Shown: piece after piece, positions 8,850 through 18,388 of the stretch
Position numbering within the stretch: position 1 is the first letter of the stretch
Layout: the number at the start of each line of letters is the position of its first letter
Assembly (NCBI RefSeq): GCF_017114915.1
Contig: NZ_JAAUOE010000018.1
Coordinates: 1-64,000, forward strand
DNA length: 64,000 bases
Source of the DNA: Pseudomonas frederiksbergensis
GTDB taxonomy: Bacteria; Pseudomonadota; Gammaproteobacteria; Pseudomonadales; Pseudomonadaceae
Direction of reading: 5' to 3'
Notes under the pieces: generated by a model
The model's input: the letters and a program-made list of their open reading frames with translations, nothing else
Database searches by the model: none
What the model was told of the DNA's origin: nothing
Translations under genes and position numbers: made by a program

Positions 8850-10384
8850 CAGGCGTCAACCTTCTTCAGAAAAGCCTTGAAACGCACCAGTTCGGTCAGG
8901 CGGTAGCCGCGATAGCGACCCATGGCCAGCATGAAGCCCACCAGGATCAGCAGAACCGCCGGGAAGGTGAACACGAAGTACACCAGCTCCGGCACGCTCA
9001 TGATCAGGTGCGCCAGGGAAGCGGCGAACAGCGTGCCGATCGCCACTTTCATGGCGTGGCCGCCGCCGCGCTCTTCCCAAGTGATCGACAGGCGTTCGAT
9101 GGTCATGGTCAGAATCACCATCGGGAACAGCGCCACCGACAACCCGCGTTCCAGGCCGAGTTTGTGGCTGAACAGGCTGATCGCCGCGATCAGCACTACC
9201 ACAAAGGTCAGCACCACCGACAGTCTCGGCAGCATTTGCAGTTTCAAGTGTTCAAGGTAGGAACGTAGCGACAGCCCGAGCGCCGTGATGATGGTAAACA
9301 GCACAATGCCGAACCCGAGCTGGGTTTCCCGGAAGGCGAGGGCGATCAGCACCGGGGTAAAGGTGCCGAGTGTCTGGATGCCGATCAGGTTGCGCAGGAT
9401 CAGGATCACCAGCACGCCGATCGGGATCATCACCATGATCATGAAGGTCTGCTGGGTTTCCAGCGGCAGGCCGTACAGCGAGTAATCGAGGAAATTGGCG
9501 TCGGAGTTTTCGTCGGTCAGCTTGGCCAGGCGAATGGCGTTCATTTCGCTGTTGTTCAGGCTGAAGGTGACATTGGCTTTTTTGCCGCCATCGACGGTGA
9601 TCAGGTTCTCGTCGCCGGTCCACCACAGCAGGCGGTCGGTGGGCAGACCCTGTTCGCCGGTTTCCGGGTTGAAGTACAGCCAGTCAGTGCCGTTGAAGCT
9701 GCGCAACCAGAGTTCAGGCATTTGCGGCTGATCGGCCACCAGGCGGATGGTGTGGACCTTTTCCACCGGCACGTGGGCGATGGACAGTACTAACTCGACG
9801 ATTTTGGCTTTGTTCGCGGTGGACGGATCGCCGGCCAGCAGCAGTTTCATGTTGTCGTCGTTGAGGTTGTTGACGCGCTTGATGGCTTCGCTGATGAAGG
9901 TTTCGACGTCGGCCGAATGCTGGCGGATTGGCGCGAGCAGGGCTTCGGCGGCGATTTTTTCCGGGCCTTCGACGGCGATGCTGTCGCGGAAGGTCGGGCC
10001 TTTGACCTTGGATTTTTCGCCGCTGTAGCGCTTGGTCAGCACCAGACGGTAATAAACGGTCTGGTTGCCCTTGGCCCGACGCGCCGACCAGGTGACTTTG
10101 CGGTTGCCGTCGACACGGTTCACCGCCACGCCGTAATTATTGGAGATGAAACTCTCGTTGAGGCTCACGTAGTCGCGGCTCAGGGGCGGTACGAACATCT
10201 GGATCTTGATCGGATCCTTGGGGTTGGCGACGAACTCGACCTTGGCGTCGATGTTCCACAAGTCGTCGGTGGCGTCTTCGGTCACCGGAATACCGAGCAC
10301 GAAAATCTGATAGGCCGTAACTGAAATGCCCAGCACCACCAGGATGGCGATCAGCAATTTCAGATGAAGGGTAAGAGAGCGCAT
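8849..10384 (-). CDS. Inactive transglutaminase-like domain fused to a multi-pass (7TM) membrane domain
   Basis: A 511-residue membrane protein. An N-terminal anchor at about residues 8-28 (LKLLIAILVVLGISVTAYQ) precedes a ~280-residue soluble region, presumably periplasmic, that matches what I recall of the 'inactive transglutaminase fused to 7 transmembrane helices' family. From about residue 315 several hydrophobic helices follow (TFMIMVMIPIGVLVILI, GIVLFTIITALGLSL, VVLTFVVVLIAAISLF, AVLLILVGFMLAMG). It lies five bases after the protease gene and overlaps the ATP-grasp gene by one base. The conserved trio suggests a transmembrane complex with the protease outside and the ligase inside; the function is not established from sequence. 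Confidence 0.82.
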   Translation of the reverse strand: MRSLTLHLKLLIAILVVLGISVTAYQIFVLGIPVTEDATDDLWNIDAKVEFVANPKDPIKIQMFVPPLSRDYVSLNESFISNNYGVAVNRVDGNRKVTWSARRAKGNQTVYYRLVLTKRYSGEKSKVKGPTFRDSIAVEGPEKIAAEALLAPIRQHSADVETFISEAIKRVNNLNDDNMKLLLAGDPSTANKAKIVELVLSIAHVPVEKVHTIRLVADQPQMPELWLRSFNGTDWLYFNPETGEQGLPTDRLLWWTGDENLITVDGGKKANVTFSLNNSEMNAIRLAKLTDENSDANFLDYSLYGLPLETQQTFMIMVMIPIGVLVILILRNLIGIQTLGTFTPVLIALAFRETQLGFGIVLFTIITALGLSLRSYLEHLKLQMLPRLSVVLTFVVVLIAAISLFSHKLGLERGLSVALFPMVILTMTIERLSITWEERGGGHAMKVAIGTLFAASLAHLIMSVPELVYFVFTFPAVLLILVGFMLAMGRYRGYRLTELVRFKAFLKKVDA

Positions 10385-10389
10385 TGGGA

Positions 10390-10926
10390 TTACTCTGCGG
10401 TATGTGCGTCGGTGGCGCAGGCAGGTTTGCCAGCAGCGTATTTAAGACTGGGGTCGACCAGCGCGTCGAAACGCTTGAGCGCTTCGGAGCCGATCAGGAG
10501 CGGGTATTGGAAGGCACTGCGGTCGGTCAGGTTCACTTCGATGCTGCGCAAGGCCGAACCCATGCAGATATCCAGCTCGATGACCGGACGGGCGGTGTAC
10601 TTCTTGCCTTCTTCCGGGTCGTAGTCGCCGGCCCGGCGCTTGATCTTGCTGACACGGGCCAGCGGTCGTTCGATCGGGTGCGAATGCGCGGCGTCGATGG
10701 CCAGATAGAAGCGCACCCAGGATTCGCCGTTGCGTTTGAAGCGTTTGATGTCGCGGGCGCTCAGCGAGGCGGTTTTCGCCCCGGTGTCGAGTTTGGCGGC
10801 GACTTGCAGATTGATGCCGTCCAGCGAAGCGTACTCATTGAGGCCGTACACAGTCTTTTCCCCTGCCGCGGCAAAACCTGACAGGCCGAGAAGACAAAGG
10901 AATGTGGTGAAGAGCTTGAGTCTCAT
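10390..10926 (-). CDS. Exported retropepsin-like aspartic protease (RimB/DUF785-type)
   Basis: A 178-residue protein with a signal peptide (residues 1-22, KLFTTFLCLLGLSGFAAAG), so it should act in the periplasm. AKLDTGAKTASLSA carries the single D-T-G-A catalytic motif (Asp47) of one-domain retropepsins, which need a dimer for activity. RPVIELDICMG and FQYPLLIGSEALKRF are typical of the family often labelled 'ATP-dependent zinc protease' for historical reasons. It is first in the operon with the transglutaminase-7TM and ATP-grasp genes. The target protein is unknown. Confidence 0.85.
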   Translation of the reverse strand: MRLKLFTTFLCLLGLSGFAAAGEKTVYGLNEYASLDGINLQVAAKLDTGAKTASLSARDIKRFKRNGESWVRFYLAIDAAHSHPIERPLARVSKIKRRAGDYDPEEGKKYTARPVIELDICMGSALRSIEVNLTDRSAFQYPLLIGSEALKRFDALVDPSLKYAAGKPACATDAHTAE

Positions 10927-11138
10927 AAATCCTGATGCGCAGCGGTCCGTTCTTCAATTCAAGGCCCTGGCATTGCTGCACAAGCTCCCTCGTATGCCTG
11001 TGCGCTTTTGATGACAGGCAATGCAGATGACAAGCAAATGCGGGCGGCATTCTAGCACGGTGGTTTTATGGCGCCAGCGCCGGCGGACGGCTATACCCTG
11101 AGGTGTCGCTTCGTAATGGTGCAGGCGGTTATTAGACG

Positions 11139-11225
11139 ATTGTCGACAATATCTATTTATCCTTTGACGCGACCGGCCATATTCGCTAGTTTTTGCGGCA
11201 TTGGTTTTCAAGGTGTCGACAATAT
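11139..11225. promoter_or_regulatory. Candidate GntR operator pair upstream of the prp operon
   Basis: A perfect 12-bp palindrome, ATTGTCGACAAT, lies at 11139-11150. A second copy at 11212-11223 matches 10 of 12 bases, and the two share the 12-mer TGTCGACAATAT, 73 bp apart. The second copy runs into the ATG of the GntR gene. Paired palindromes immediately before a GntR gene that heads its own operon suggest autoregulation; binding is inferred. Confidence 0.6.
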
Positions 11226-11946
11226 GCTGGATCAACTCGATCCCCCGGTCACAGTTCAGGACGACTCGGAAACACTTTCCGAAAACGTCTTCCGACGCAT
11301 TCAGGCGGCCATCGTCAAGGGCGAGATCGCCCCGGGCAGCAAGATCTCCGAGCCAGAGCTGGCGCGCACCTACGGCATCAGCCGCGGGCCGCTGCGTGAG
11401 GCCATTCACCGTCTGGAAGGCCAGCGCCTGCTGGTTCGTGTGCCGCACGTCGGGGCGCGGGTGGTGTCGCTGAGCCACGCCGAATTGCTGGAACTCTACG
11501 AAATTCGCGAATCCCTGGAAGGCATGGCGTGCCGTCTGGCGGCTGAACGCATGACCGTTGAAGAAATCGACGAACTGCGCCGGGTGCTGGAAACCCACGA
11601 GCGCGATGCGGCGTTTCAGGCAGGCGTCGGCTATTACCAGCAGGAAGGCGATTTCGACTTTCATTACCGGATCATCCAGGGCAGCGGCAACCGCACTTTG
11701 ACCCAGATGCTCTGCGGCGAGCTGTATCAACTGGTGCGCATGTACCGCATCCAGTTTTCCACCACGCCCAATCGGCCGCGCCAGGCGTTTGCCGAGCACC
11801 ACCGCATTCTCGACGCCATCGCCGACCGTGACGGCGAACTGGCCGAGTTGTTGATGCGCCGTCACATCGGCGCCTCCAAACGCAATATCGCCCGTCACTA
11901 CCAGGACGGCGCTAACCCGACAGCCACTGAACGAGGTGAGTCATGA
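11224..11946 (+). CDS. GntR-family (FCD) transcriptional regulator of the 2-methylcitrate operon
   Basis: A 240-residue FadR/FCD regulator: an N-terminal winged helix ([22 protein letters not shown], then [16 protein letters not shown]) and an all-helical C-terminal ligand domain with the metal/ligand residues expected in FCD proteins ([37 protein letters not shown]). ATG 11224 is chosen over upstream in-frame starts because the product then begins just before the DNA-binding domain. The stop overlaps the prpB start by four bases (ATGA), so it is cotranscribed. It likely represses prp until a propionyl-CoA-derived metabolite accumulates (inference). Confidence 0.9.
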   Translation: MLDQLDPPVTVQDDSETLSENVFRRIQAAIVKGEIAPGSKISEPELARTYGISRGPLREAIHRLEGQRLLVRVPHVGARVVSLSHAELLELYEIRESLEGMACRLAAERMTVEEIDELRRVLETHERDAAFQAGVGYYQQEGDFDFHYRIIQGSGNRTLTQMLCGELYQLVRMYRIQFSTTPNRPRQAFAEHHRILDAIADRDGELAELLMRRHIGASKRNIARHYQDGANPTATERGES

Positions 11947-12833
11947 GTTCCAACAAGAGCACTCCAGGCCAGCGTTTCCGCGATGCGGTCGCCAGCGAGC
12001 ATCCGCTGCAAGTGGTCGGCACGATCAACGCCAACCACGCGCTGCTGGCCAAGCGCGCCGGTTTCAAGGCTATTTATCTGTCGGGGGGCGGGGTGGCTGC
12101 CGGCTCCCTCGGCGTGCCGGACCTGGGCATTACCGGCCTGGATGACGTGTTGACCGACGTGCGCCGTATCACCGACGTCTGCGACCTGCCGCTGCTGGTG
12201 GACGTGGACACCGGTTTCGGCTCCTCGGCGTTCAACGTCGCCCGTACCGTCAAGTCGATGATCAAGTTCGGCGCGGCGGCGATTCACATCGAAGACCAGG
12301 TCGGCGCCAAGCGCTGCGGCCACCGTCCTAATAAAGAGATCGTCTCGCAGCAGGAAATGGTCGACCGCATCAAAGCCGCCGTCGATGCCCGCACCGACGA
12401 CAGTTTCGTGATCATGGCCCGCACCGATGCCCTGGCGGTGGAAGGTCTGGAGTCTGCACTGGATCGCGCCGCCGCGTGCATCGAGGCCGGCGCCGACATG
12501 GTGTTCCCGGAAGCGATCACCGAGCTTGAAATGTACAAACTGTTCGCCAGCCGCGTGAAAGCGCCGATCCTGGCCAACATCACCGAATTCGGCGCGACGC
12601 CGCTGTACACCACCGAACAACTCGCCGCTGCCGACGTGTCGCTGGTGCTGTACCCGCTGTCGGCGTTTCGCGCGATGAACAAGGCGGCGGAAAACGTCTA
12701 CACCGCGATTCGCCGCGACGGCACGCAACAGAACGTCATCGACACCATGCAGACGCGCATGGAGCTTTACGATCGCATCGACTACCACACCTTCGAGCAG
12801 AAGCTCGATGCGTTGTTTGCGGCGAAGAAATAA
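11943..12833 (+). CDS. prpB: 2-methylisocitrate lyase
   Basis: A 296-residue isocitrate-lyase superfamily enzyme that splits 2-methylisocitrate to pyruvate and succinate in propionyl-CoA catabolism. [12 protein letters not shown] carries metal-binding aspartates, and [18 protein letters not shown] contains the catalytic cysteine in the KRCGH motif of the family. IMARTDA and the TEFGATPL loop follow as expected. It overlaps the GntR stop codon by four bases. A REP cluster separates it from prpC. Confidence 0.96.
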   Translation: MSSNKSTPGQRFRDAVASEHPLQVVGTINANHALLAKRAGFKAIYLSGGGVAAGSLGVPDLGITGLDDVLTDVRRITDVCDLPLLVDVDTGFGSSAFNVARTVKSMIKFGAAAIHIEDQVGAKRCGHRPNKEIVSQQEMVDRIKAAVDARTDDSFVIMARTDALAVEGLESALDRAAACIEAGADMVFPEAITELEMYKLFASRVKAPILANITEFGATPLYTTEQLAAADVSLVLYPLSAFRAMNKAAENVYTAIRRDGTQQNVIDTMQTRMELYDRIDYHTFEQKLDALFAAKK

Positions 12834-12848
12834 TGAAGCACGTATTCC

Positions 12849-13014
12849 CGTAGCAGCTGCCGAGCCCGCGAGGCTGCGTTCGAGGCCGAAGGACTCGCCA
12901 AGTCGTGCAACCGTGTTTACAGGTTTTACGACTGCTTCGCAGCCGAACGCAGCCTCGCGCTGCTCGACAGCTGCTACGAGCGAACGCAGCCTCGCAGGCT
13001 CGGCAGCTGCTACG
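12849..13014. repeat. REP cluster between prpB and prpC
   Basis: Three related units occur: GTAGCAGCTGCCGAGC at 12850 in one orientation, and two inverted partners ending GACAGCTGCTAC and GGCAGCTGCTAC near 12977 and 13013, each next to CGAACGCAGCCTCGC. The whole is a palindromic cluster inside the operon. It probably forms large hairpins in the mRNA that could protect or terminate part of the transcript. Confidence 0.8.
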
Positions 13015-13078
13015 AAAACAAGATAACCGTGTAGAAGTTGCAGATTCCCTAACAAATTCAAGAAAACTGGAGACAGCA

Positions 13079-14206
13079 ATGGCCGAAGCAAAAGTACTCA
13101 GTGGCGCCGGGCTCCGTGGCCAGGTTGCCGGGCAAACCGCACTGTCCACCGTGGGCCAGTCGGGCGCCGGCCTGACCTATCGCGGTTACGACGTGCGCGA
13201 ACTGGCGGCTGACGCACAGTTCGAAGAAGTGGCTTACCTGCTGCTGTACGGCGAACTGCCGACCAAGGCGCAACTCGCCGCCTACACCCAGAAGCTGGGC
13301 AAGCTGCGCGACCTGCCGCAAGCGCTCAAAGAAGTGCTGGAGCGCATTCCCGCCGACGCCCATCCGATGGATGTGATGCGCACCGGCTGCTCGTTCTTGG
13401 GCAACATCGAGCCGGAGAAAGACTTCTCCGAGCAACACGACAAGACCGACCGCCTGCTGGCGGCGTTCCCGGCGATCATGTGCTACTGGTACCGCTTCAG
13501 CCACGACGGTAAACGTATCAACTGCGTGACCGATGAAGCCTGTATCGGCGGCCATTTCCTGCACTTGTTGCATGACAAGAAGCCGAGCGAATTGCACGTC
13601 AAGGTGATGAACGTTTCGCTGATTCTTTACGCGGAACACGAATTCAACGCCTCGACCTTCACCGCCCGGGTGTGCGCCTCGACCCTGTCGGACCTGTTCT
13701 CGTGCGTTACCGCCGCCATCGGTTCCCTGCGCGGCCCGCTGCACGGCGGGGCCAACGAAGCGGCGATGGAAATGATCGAGCGCTTCAGCTCGCCGGAAGA
13801 GGCGGTCGAGGGCACCCTCGAGATGCTCGCGCGCAAAGACAAGATCATGGGCTTCGGTCATGCGATCTATAAGGACAACGACCCGCGCAACGAGGTGATC
13901 AAGGGCTGGTCGAAAAAACTCGCCGACGAAGTGGGTGACACGGTGTTGTTCCCGGTTTCAGAAGCCATCGACGCAACCATGTGGGAACAGAAGAAGTTGT
14001 TCCCGAACGCCGACTTCTACCACGCCTCGACGTACCACTTCATGGGCATTCCGACCAAGTTGTTCACACCGATCTTCGTCTGCTCGCGCCTGACCGGCTG
14101 GGCGGCCCATGTGTTCGAACAACGTGCCCACAACCGCATCATCCGCCCGAGCGCCGAGTACGTCGGCGTCGAACAGCGCAAGTTCGTGCCAATCGAACAG
14201 CGCTGA
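13079..14206 (+). CDS. prpC: 2-methylcitrate synthase
   Basis: A 375-residue citrate-synthase family enzyme condensing propionyl-CoA with oxaloacetate. Family motifs are visible: LTYRGYDVRELA, the catalytic His region in LYAEHEFNASTFTAR, GPLHGGANEAAMEM, MGFGHAIYKDNDPR and the catalytic Asp segment FYHASTYHFMGIP. Length fits PrpC (about 375) rather than the ~430 of the housekeeping citrate synthase. ATG 13079 follows CTGGAGAC; the in-frame open sequence upstream of it is REP DNA. Flanked by REP elements on both sides. Confidence 0.96.
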   Translation: MAEAKVLSGAGLRGQVAGQTALSTVGQSGAGLTYRGYDVRELAADAQFEEVAYLLLYGELPTKAQLAAYTQKLGKLRDLPQALKEVLERIPADAHPMDVMRTGCSFLGNIEPEKDFSEQHDKTDRLLAAFPAIMCYWYRFSHDGKRINCVTDEACIGGHFLHLLHDKKPSELHVKVMNVSLILYAEHEFNASTFTARVCASTLSDLFSCVTAAIGSLRGPLHGGANEAAMEMIERFSSPEEAVEGTLEMLARKDKIMGFGHAIYKDNDPRNEVIKGWSKKLADEVGDTVLFPVSEAIDATMWEQKKLFPNADFYHASTYHFMGIPTKLFTPIFVCSRLTGWAAHVFEQRAHNRIIRPSAEYVGVEQRKFVPIEQR

Positions 14207-14245
14207 ATGGTGGTGGCCGGCACCGGGTGCTAAGCGAACCGGAGC

Positions 14246-14338
14246 CCCGTAGGAGCCGGCTTGCCGGCGAAAGCGACTGTCATCAACCTTTTCGTTGACT
14301 GACCCACCGCCTTCGCTGGCAAGCCGGCTCCTACAGGG
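14246..14338. repeat. REPIN (inverted REP pair) between prpC and acnD
   Basis: CCCGTAGGAGCCGGCTTGCC begins at 14246 and its inverted partner ends TCCTACAGGG at 14338, with ~40 bp between the arms. This is the REP-doublet form common in the P. fluorescens group. Confidence 0.85.
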
Positions 14339-14405
14339 ATTCGGTTTCTATTCAAGCCCGGTGCAGCACCTCACCTTATGTAACCACCGTGACCGAGTCC
14401 TGACG

Positions 14406-17000
14406 ATGAACACTCAATTCCGCAAACCGCTGCCCGGCAGCTCTCTGGATTATTTCGACGTCCGTGCGGCGGTCGATGCCATTGCGCCCGGCGCCTACGA
14501 CACTCTGCCGTACACCTCCCGCGTGCTGGCGGAAAACCTCGTGCGTCGCTGCGACCCGGCCACGCTCACCGATTCTTTGAAGCAACTGATCGAGCGCAAA
14601 CGCGACCTCGATTTCCCGTGGTTCCCGGCCCGTGTGGTGTGCCATGACATTCTCGGCCAGACCGCCCTGGTGGACCTCGCCGGCCTGCGCGACGCCATCG
14701 CCCTGCAAGGCGGCGATCCGGCGCAAGTGAACCCGGTGGTGCCAACGCAATTGATCGTCGATCACTCCCTGGCCGTCGAGTCCGGCGGTTTCGATCCCGA
14801 GGCGTTCGAGAAGAACCGCGCCATCGAAGACCGTCGCAACGAAGACCGTTTTCACTTCATCAACTGGACCAAAAAGGCTTTCAAGAACGTTGATGTGATT
14901 CCGCCGGGCAACGGGATCATGCACCAGATCAACCTGGAGAAAATGTCGCCGGTGATCCAGGTGCGTGACGGCGTGGCTTTCCCTGATACCTGCGTCGGCA
15001 CCGACAGTCACACGCCTCACGTCGATGCACTGGGCGTGATCGCCATTGGCGTCGGCGGTCTGGAAGCGGAAAGCGTGATGCTTGGCCGCGCATCGTGGAT
15101 GCGGCTGCCGGAAAGCGTTGGCGTCGAACTCACTGGCAAGCTGCAACCGGGCATCACCGCCACCGACATGGTGCTGGCGCTGACCGAATACCTGCGCACA
15201 CAAAAAGTCGTCGGCGCATGGCTGGAATTCTTCGGTGAAGGCGCATCAAACCTGACCCTCGGCGATCGCGCGACCATTTCCAACATGGCTCCGGAATACG
15301 GCGCCACCGCGGCGATGTTCTACATCGACCAGCAGACCATCGACTACCTGAAACTCACCGGCCGTGAGGACGAACAGGTGCAGCTGGTCGAGAACTACGC
15401 CAAGCAGACCGGCCTGTGGGCCGACAGCCTCAAAGGCGCGCAATACGAGCGCGGGCTGAGCTTCGACCTGTCCTCGGTGGTGCGCAACATGGCTGGCCCG
15501 AGCAATCCGCACGCCCGTGTCGCGACCTCGGATCTGGCCGCCAAAGGCATCTCCGGGAAGTGGGAAGACGTACCGGGCCAAATGCCGGACGGCGCGGTAA
15601 TCATCGCCGCCATCACCAGTTGCACCAACACCAGCAACCCGCGCAACGTCATCGCCGCCGGCCTGCTGGCGCGTAACGCCAACAAACTCGGGCTGACCCG
15701 CAAGCCGTGGGTCAAATCCTCGCTGGCGCCGGGTTCGAAAACCGTGGCGCTGTATCTGGATGAAGCCGGCCTGACCAAAGAACTGGAGCAACTGGGCTTC
15801 GGCGTCGTGGCCTTCGCCTGCACCACGTGCAACGGCATGTCCGGCGCACTGGACCCGGTGATCCAGCAAGAGATCATCGACCGCGACCTGTACGCCACCG
15901 CCGTACTCTCCGGTAACCGCAACTTCGACGGGCGGATTCATCCGTACGCCAAACAAGCGTTCCTCGCATCGCCGCCATTGGTGGTGGCTTATGCCATCGC
16001 CGGCACCATTCGTTTCGACATCGAGAAAGATGTGCTGGGCGTGGTCGATGGCCAGGAAATCCGCCTGAAAGACATCTGGCCGAGCGACGAAGAAATCGAC
16101 GCGGTGGTCAAGGCCTCGGTCAAGCCGGAGCAGTTCCGTCAGGTGTACATTCCGATGTTCGCCATCCACGAAGACACCGGTCCCAAGGTTACGCCGCTGT
16201 ACGACTGGCGCGAGATGAGCACCTACATCCGCCGTCCGCCGTACTGGGAAGGCGCGCTGGCCGGGGCGCGTCCGCTCAAGGGCATGCGCCCGCTGGCGGT
16301 GCTGCCGGACAACATCACCACCGATCACCTGTCGCCTTCCAACGCGATCATGCTCGACAGCGCGGCGGGCGAATACCTGGCGAAAATGGGCCTGCCGGAA
16401 GAGGACTTCAACTCCTACGCCACCCACCGCGGCGATCACTTGACCGCGCAACGCGCCACCTTCGCCAACCCGAAACTGTTCAATGAAATGGTTCAGGAAA
16501 ACGGCAAGGTCAAGCAGGGCTCGCTGGCTCGCGTCGAGCCGGAAGGCAAAGTGATGCGCATGTGGGAAGCCATCGAAACCTACATGGAACGCAAGCAGCC
16601 GCTGATCATCATCGCGGGTGCCGATTACGGTCAGGGTTCGTCCCGGGACTGGGCGGCCAAGGGTGTGCGTCTGGCGGGAGTGGAAGCGATTGCCGCCGAA
16701 GGTTTCGAGCGCATTCACCGCACCAACCTGGTGGGTATGGGTGTGTTGCCGTTGGAGTTCCTGCCGGGTACCAATCGTAAAACCTTAGGGATAGATGGCA
16801 GCGAAACCTATGACGTGATCGGCGATCGCACCCCGCGCGCGACGTTGACGCTGGTGATCAACCGCAAGAACGGTGAACGCGTCGAAGTGCCGGTGACCTG
16901 CCGCCTCGACACCGCCGAAGAAGTGTCGATCTACGAGGCCGGCGGCGTGTTGCAGCGTTTCGCTCAGGACTTCCTCGAAGAGTCGGCGGTTGCCGTTTAA
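14406..17000 (+). CDS. acnD: 2-methylcitrate dehydratase, Fe/S-dependent (2-methyl-cis-aconitate forming)
   Basis: An 864-residue aconitase-family enzyme. The cluster cysteines are in AAITSCTNTSNP and AFACTTCNGMSG; VGTDSHTPHVDALGVIAIGVGG is the substrate-binding motif and ADYGQGSSRDWAAKGVRLAG is the mobile C-terminal domain motif. AcnD with PrpF replaces the PrpD dehydratase step in many Pseudomonas and relatives. ATG 14406 gives the AcnD length; the 37 codons open upstream are REPIN sequence. It is followed by prpF after 52 bases, and AcnD needs PrpF for full activity (family knowledge). Confidence 0.95.
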   Translation: MNTQFRKPLPGSSLDYFDVRAAVDAIAPGAYDTLPYTSRVLAENLVRRCDPATLTDSLKQLIERKRDLDFPWFPARVVCHDILGQTALVDLAGLRDAIALQGGDPAQVNPVVPTQLIVDHSLAVESGGFDPEAFEKNRAIEDRRNEDRFHFINWTKKAFKNVDVIPPGNGIMHQINLEKMSPVIQVRDGVAFPDTCVGTDSHTPHVDALGVIAIGVGGLEAESVMLGRASWMRLPESVGVELTGKLQPGITATDMVLALTEYLRTQKVVGAWLEFFGEGASNLTLGDRATISNMAPEYGATAAMFYIDQQTIDYLKLTGREDEQVQLVENYAKQTGLWADSLKGAQYERGLSFDLSSVVRNMAGPSNPHARVATSDLAAKGISGKWEDVPGQMPDGAVIIAAITSCTNTSNPRNVIAAGLLARNANKLGLTRKPWVKSSLAPGSKTVALYLDEAGLTKELEQLGFGVVAFACTTCNGMSGALDPVIQQEIIDRDLYATAVLSGNRNFDGRIHPYAKQAFLASPPLVVAYAIAGTIRFDIEKDVLGVVDGQEIRLKDIWPSDEEIDAVVKASVKPEQFRQVYIPMFAIHEDTGPKVTPLYDWREMSTYIRRPPYWEGALAGARPLKGMRPLAVLPDNITTDHLSPSNAIMLDSAAGEYLAKMGLPEEDFNSYATHRGDHLTAQRATFANPKLFNEMVQENGKVKQGSLARVEPEGKVMRMWEAIETYMERKQPLIIIAGADYGQGSSRDWAAKGVRLAGVEAIAAEGFERIHRTNLVGMGVLPLEFLPGTNRKTLGIDGSETYDVIGDRTPRATLTLVINRKNGERVEVPVTCRLDTAEEVSIYEAGGVLQRFAQDFLEESAVAV

Positions 17001-17052
17001 CACGACGAGCCGCGCGGGATTTCAAGTCCCGCGCCGGCCGAAAAGGAACACT

Positions 17053-18243
17053 ATGGCTCACTTACCTCAAGTCAAGATTCCCGCCACCTACATGCGCGGC
17101 GGCACCAGTAAAGGCGTGTTCTTCAGCCTCAAGGATTTGCCTGAAGCGGCGCAGGTTCCTGGCCCGGCTCGCGATGCTTTGTTGCTGCGGGTGATCGGCA
17201 GTCCCGATCCGTACGAAAAGCAGATCGACGGCATGGGCGGAGCGACGTCCAGCACCAGCAAAACCGTGATCCTGTCGAAAAGCATCAAGGCCGATCACGA
17301 CGTCGATTACCTGTTCGGTCAGGTCTCCATCGATAAGCCCTTCGTCGATTGGAGCGGCAACTGCGGCAACCTGTCGGCGGCGGTCGGTTCGTTCGCCATC
17401 AGCAACGGTTTGGTGGACGCCAGCCGCATTCCGCACAATGGTGTGGCGGTGGTGCGCGTGTGGCAGGCCAACATTGGCAAGACCATCATCGCCCATGTAC
17501 CGATCACTAATGGCGAGGTTCAGGAAACCGGCGATTTCGAACTCGACGGCGTGACCTTTCCGGCGGCCGAAGTGCAGCTCGAATTCATGGACCCGGCGGC
17601 GGAAGAGGAGGGCGGCGGTGGTTCTATGTTCCCCACCGGCAATCTGGTGGATGACCTCGAGGTGCCGGGCGTCGGTACGCTCAAGGCAACCTTGATCAAC
17701 GCCGGCATTCCGACGATTTTCATTAACGCTAAAGACATCGGCTACACCGGCACCGAGTTGCAGGGCGCGATCAACAGTGACCTGGAGGCTTTGGCAATGT
17801 TCGAAACCATCCGCGCTTACGGTGCGCTGCGCATGGGCCTGATTCAACACTTGGATGAAGCCGCCAAGCGCCAGCACACGCCGAAGGTCGCGTTCGTCGC
17901 CCCACCTGCGGATTACATTGCGTCCAGCGGCAAGAAAATCGCAGCCACCGACATCGACCTGCTGGTGCGCGCCTTGTCCATGGGTAAGCTGCACCACGCC
18001 ATGATGGGCACCGCAGCGGTGGCCATCGGCACGGCGGCGGCGATTTCCGGCACCCTGGTCAACCTGGCGGCGGGCGGCATCGAACGCAACGCCGTTCGCT
18101 TCGGCCACCCGTCCGGCACCCTGCGCGTGGGCGCCGAGGCTAGCCAGGTCAACGGTGAATGGACCGTGAACAAAGCCATCATGAGCCGCAGTGCGCGGGT
18201 GTTGATGGAAGGGTACGTTCGTGTGCCGGGGGATTCTTTCTAA
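17053..18243 (+). CDS. prpF: AcnD-accessory protein / aconitate isomerase-like PrpF
   Basis: A 396-residue PrpF-family protein (diaminopimelate epimerase-like fold). Characteristic segments: YMRGGTSKGVFF at the start, GGATSSTSKTVI, the NCGNLSAAVGSFAI motif with its catalytic-type cysteine, and SGTLVNLAAGG near the end. PrpF is thought to isomerise the AcnD product 2-methyl-trans-aconitate to the cis form. GGAA lies six bases before ATG 17053. A REPIN separates it from prpD. Confidence 0.95.
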   Translation: MAHLPQVKIPATYMRGGTSKGVFFSLKDLPEAAQVPGPARDALLLRVIGSPDPYEKQIDGMGGATSSTSKTVILSKSIKADHDVDYLFGQVSIDKPFVDWSGNCGNLSAAVGSFAISNGLVDASRIPHNGVAVVRVWQANIGKTIIAHVPITNGEVQETGDFELDGVTFPAAEVQLEFMDPAAEEEGGGGSMFPTGNLVDDLEVPGVGTLKATLINAGIPTIFINAKDIGYTGTELQGAINSDLEALAMFETIRAYGALRMGLIQHLDEAAKRQHTPKVAFVAPPADYIASSGKKIAATDIDLLVRALSMGKLHHAMMGTAAVAIGTAAAISGTLVNLAAGGIERNAVRFGHPSGTLRVGAEASQVNGEWTVNKAIMSRSARVLMEGYVRVPGDSF

Positions 18244-18254
18244 ATAACGCATAT

Positions 18255-18354
18255 CCCCCTATAGGAGCTGGCTTGCCAGCGAAGAGGCCGTCACATTCAA
18301 CATCATTGTTGCCTGTTCTACCGCCTTCGCTGGCAAGCCAGTTCCTACAGGGGA
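18255..18354. repeat. REPIN between prpF and prpD
   Basis: Inverted arms containing AGGAGCTGGCTTGCCAGCGA (near 18264-18283) and TCGCTGGCAAGCCAGTTCCT (near 18327-18346) are separated by ~43 bp. The arms differ at one position. The element lies 35 bp before the prpD start. Confidence 0.85.
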
Positions 18355-18388
18355 TTTCATTTCAAAACACGAATTCGGTGAATCGAAC

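Noticed and set aside
12849..13014. Repeated units between prpB and prpC as a CRISPR array
   Set aside because: The units are inverted relative to each other, the spacers are irregular, and no cas genes are present; this is a REP cluster.
14295..14405. N-terminal extension of AcnD
   Set aside because: It is translated REPIN sequence; the family start is at 14406 after the tract.
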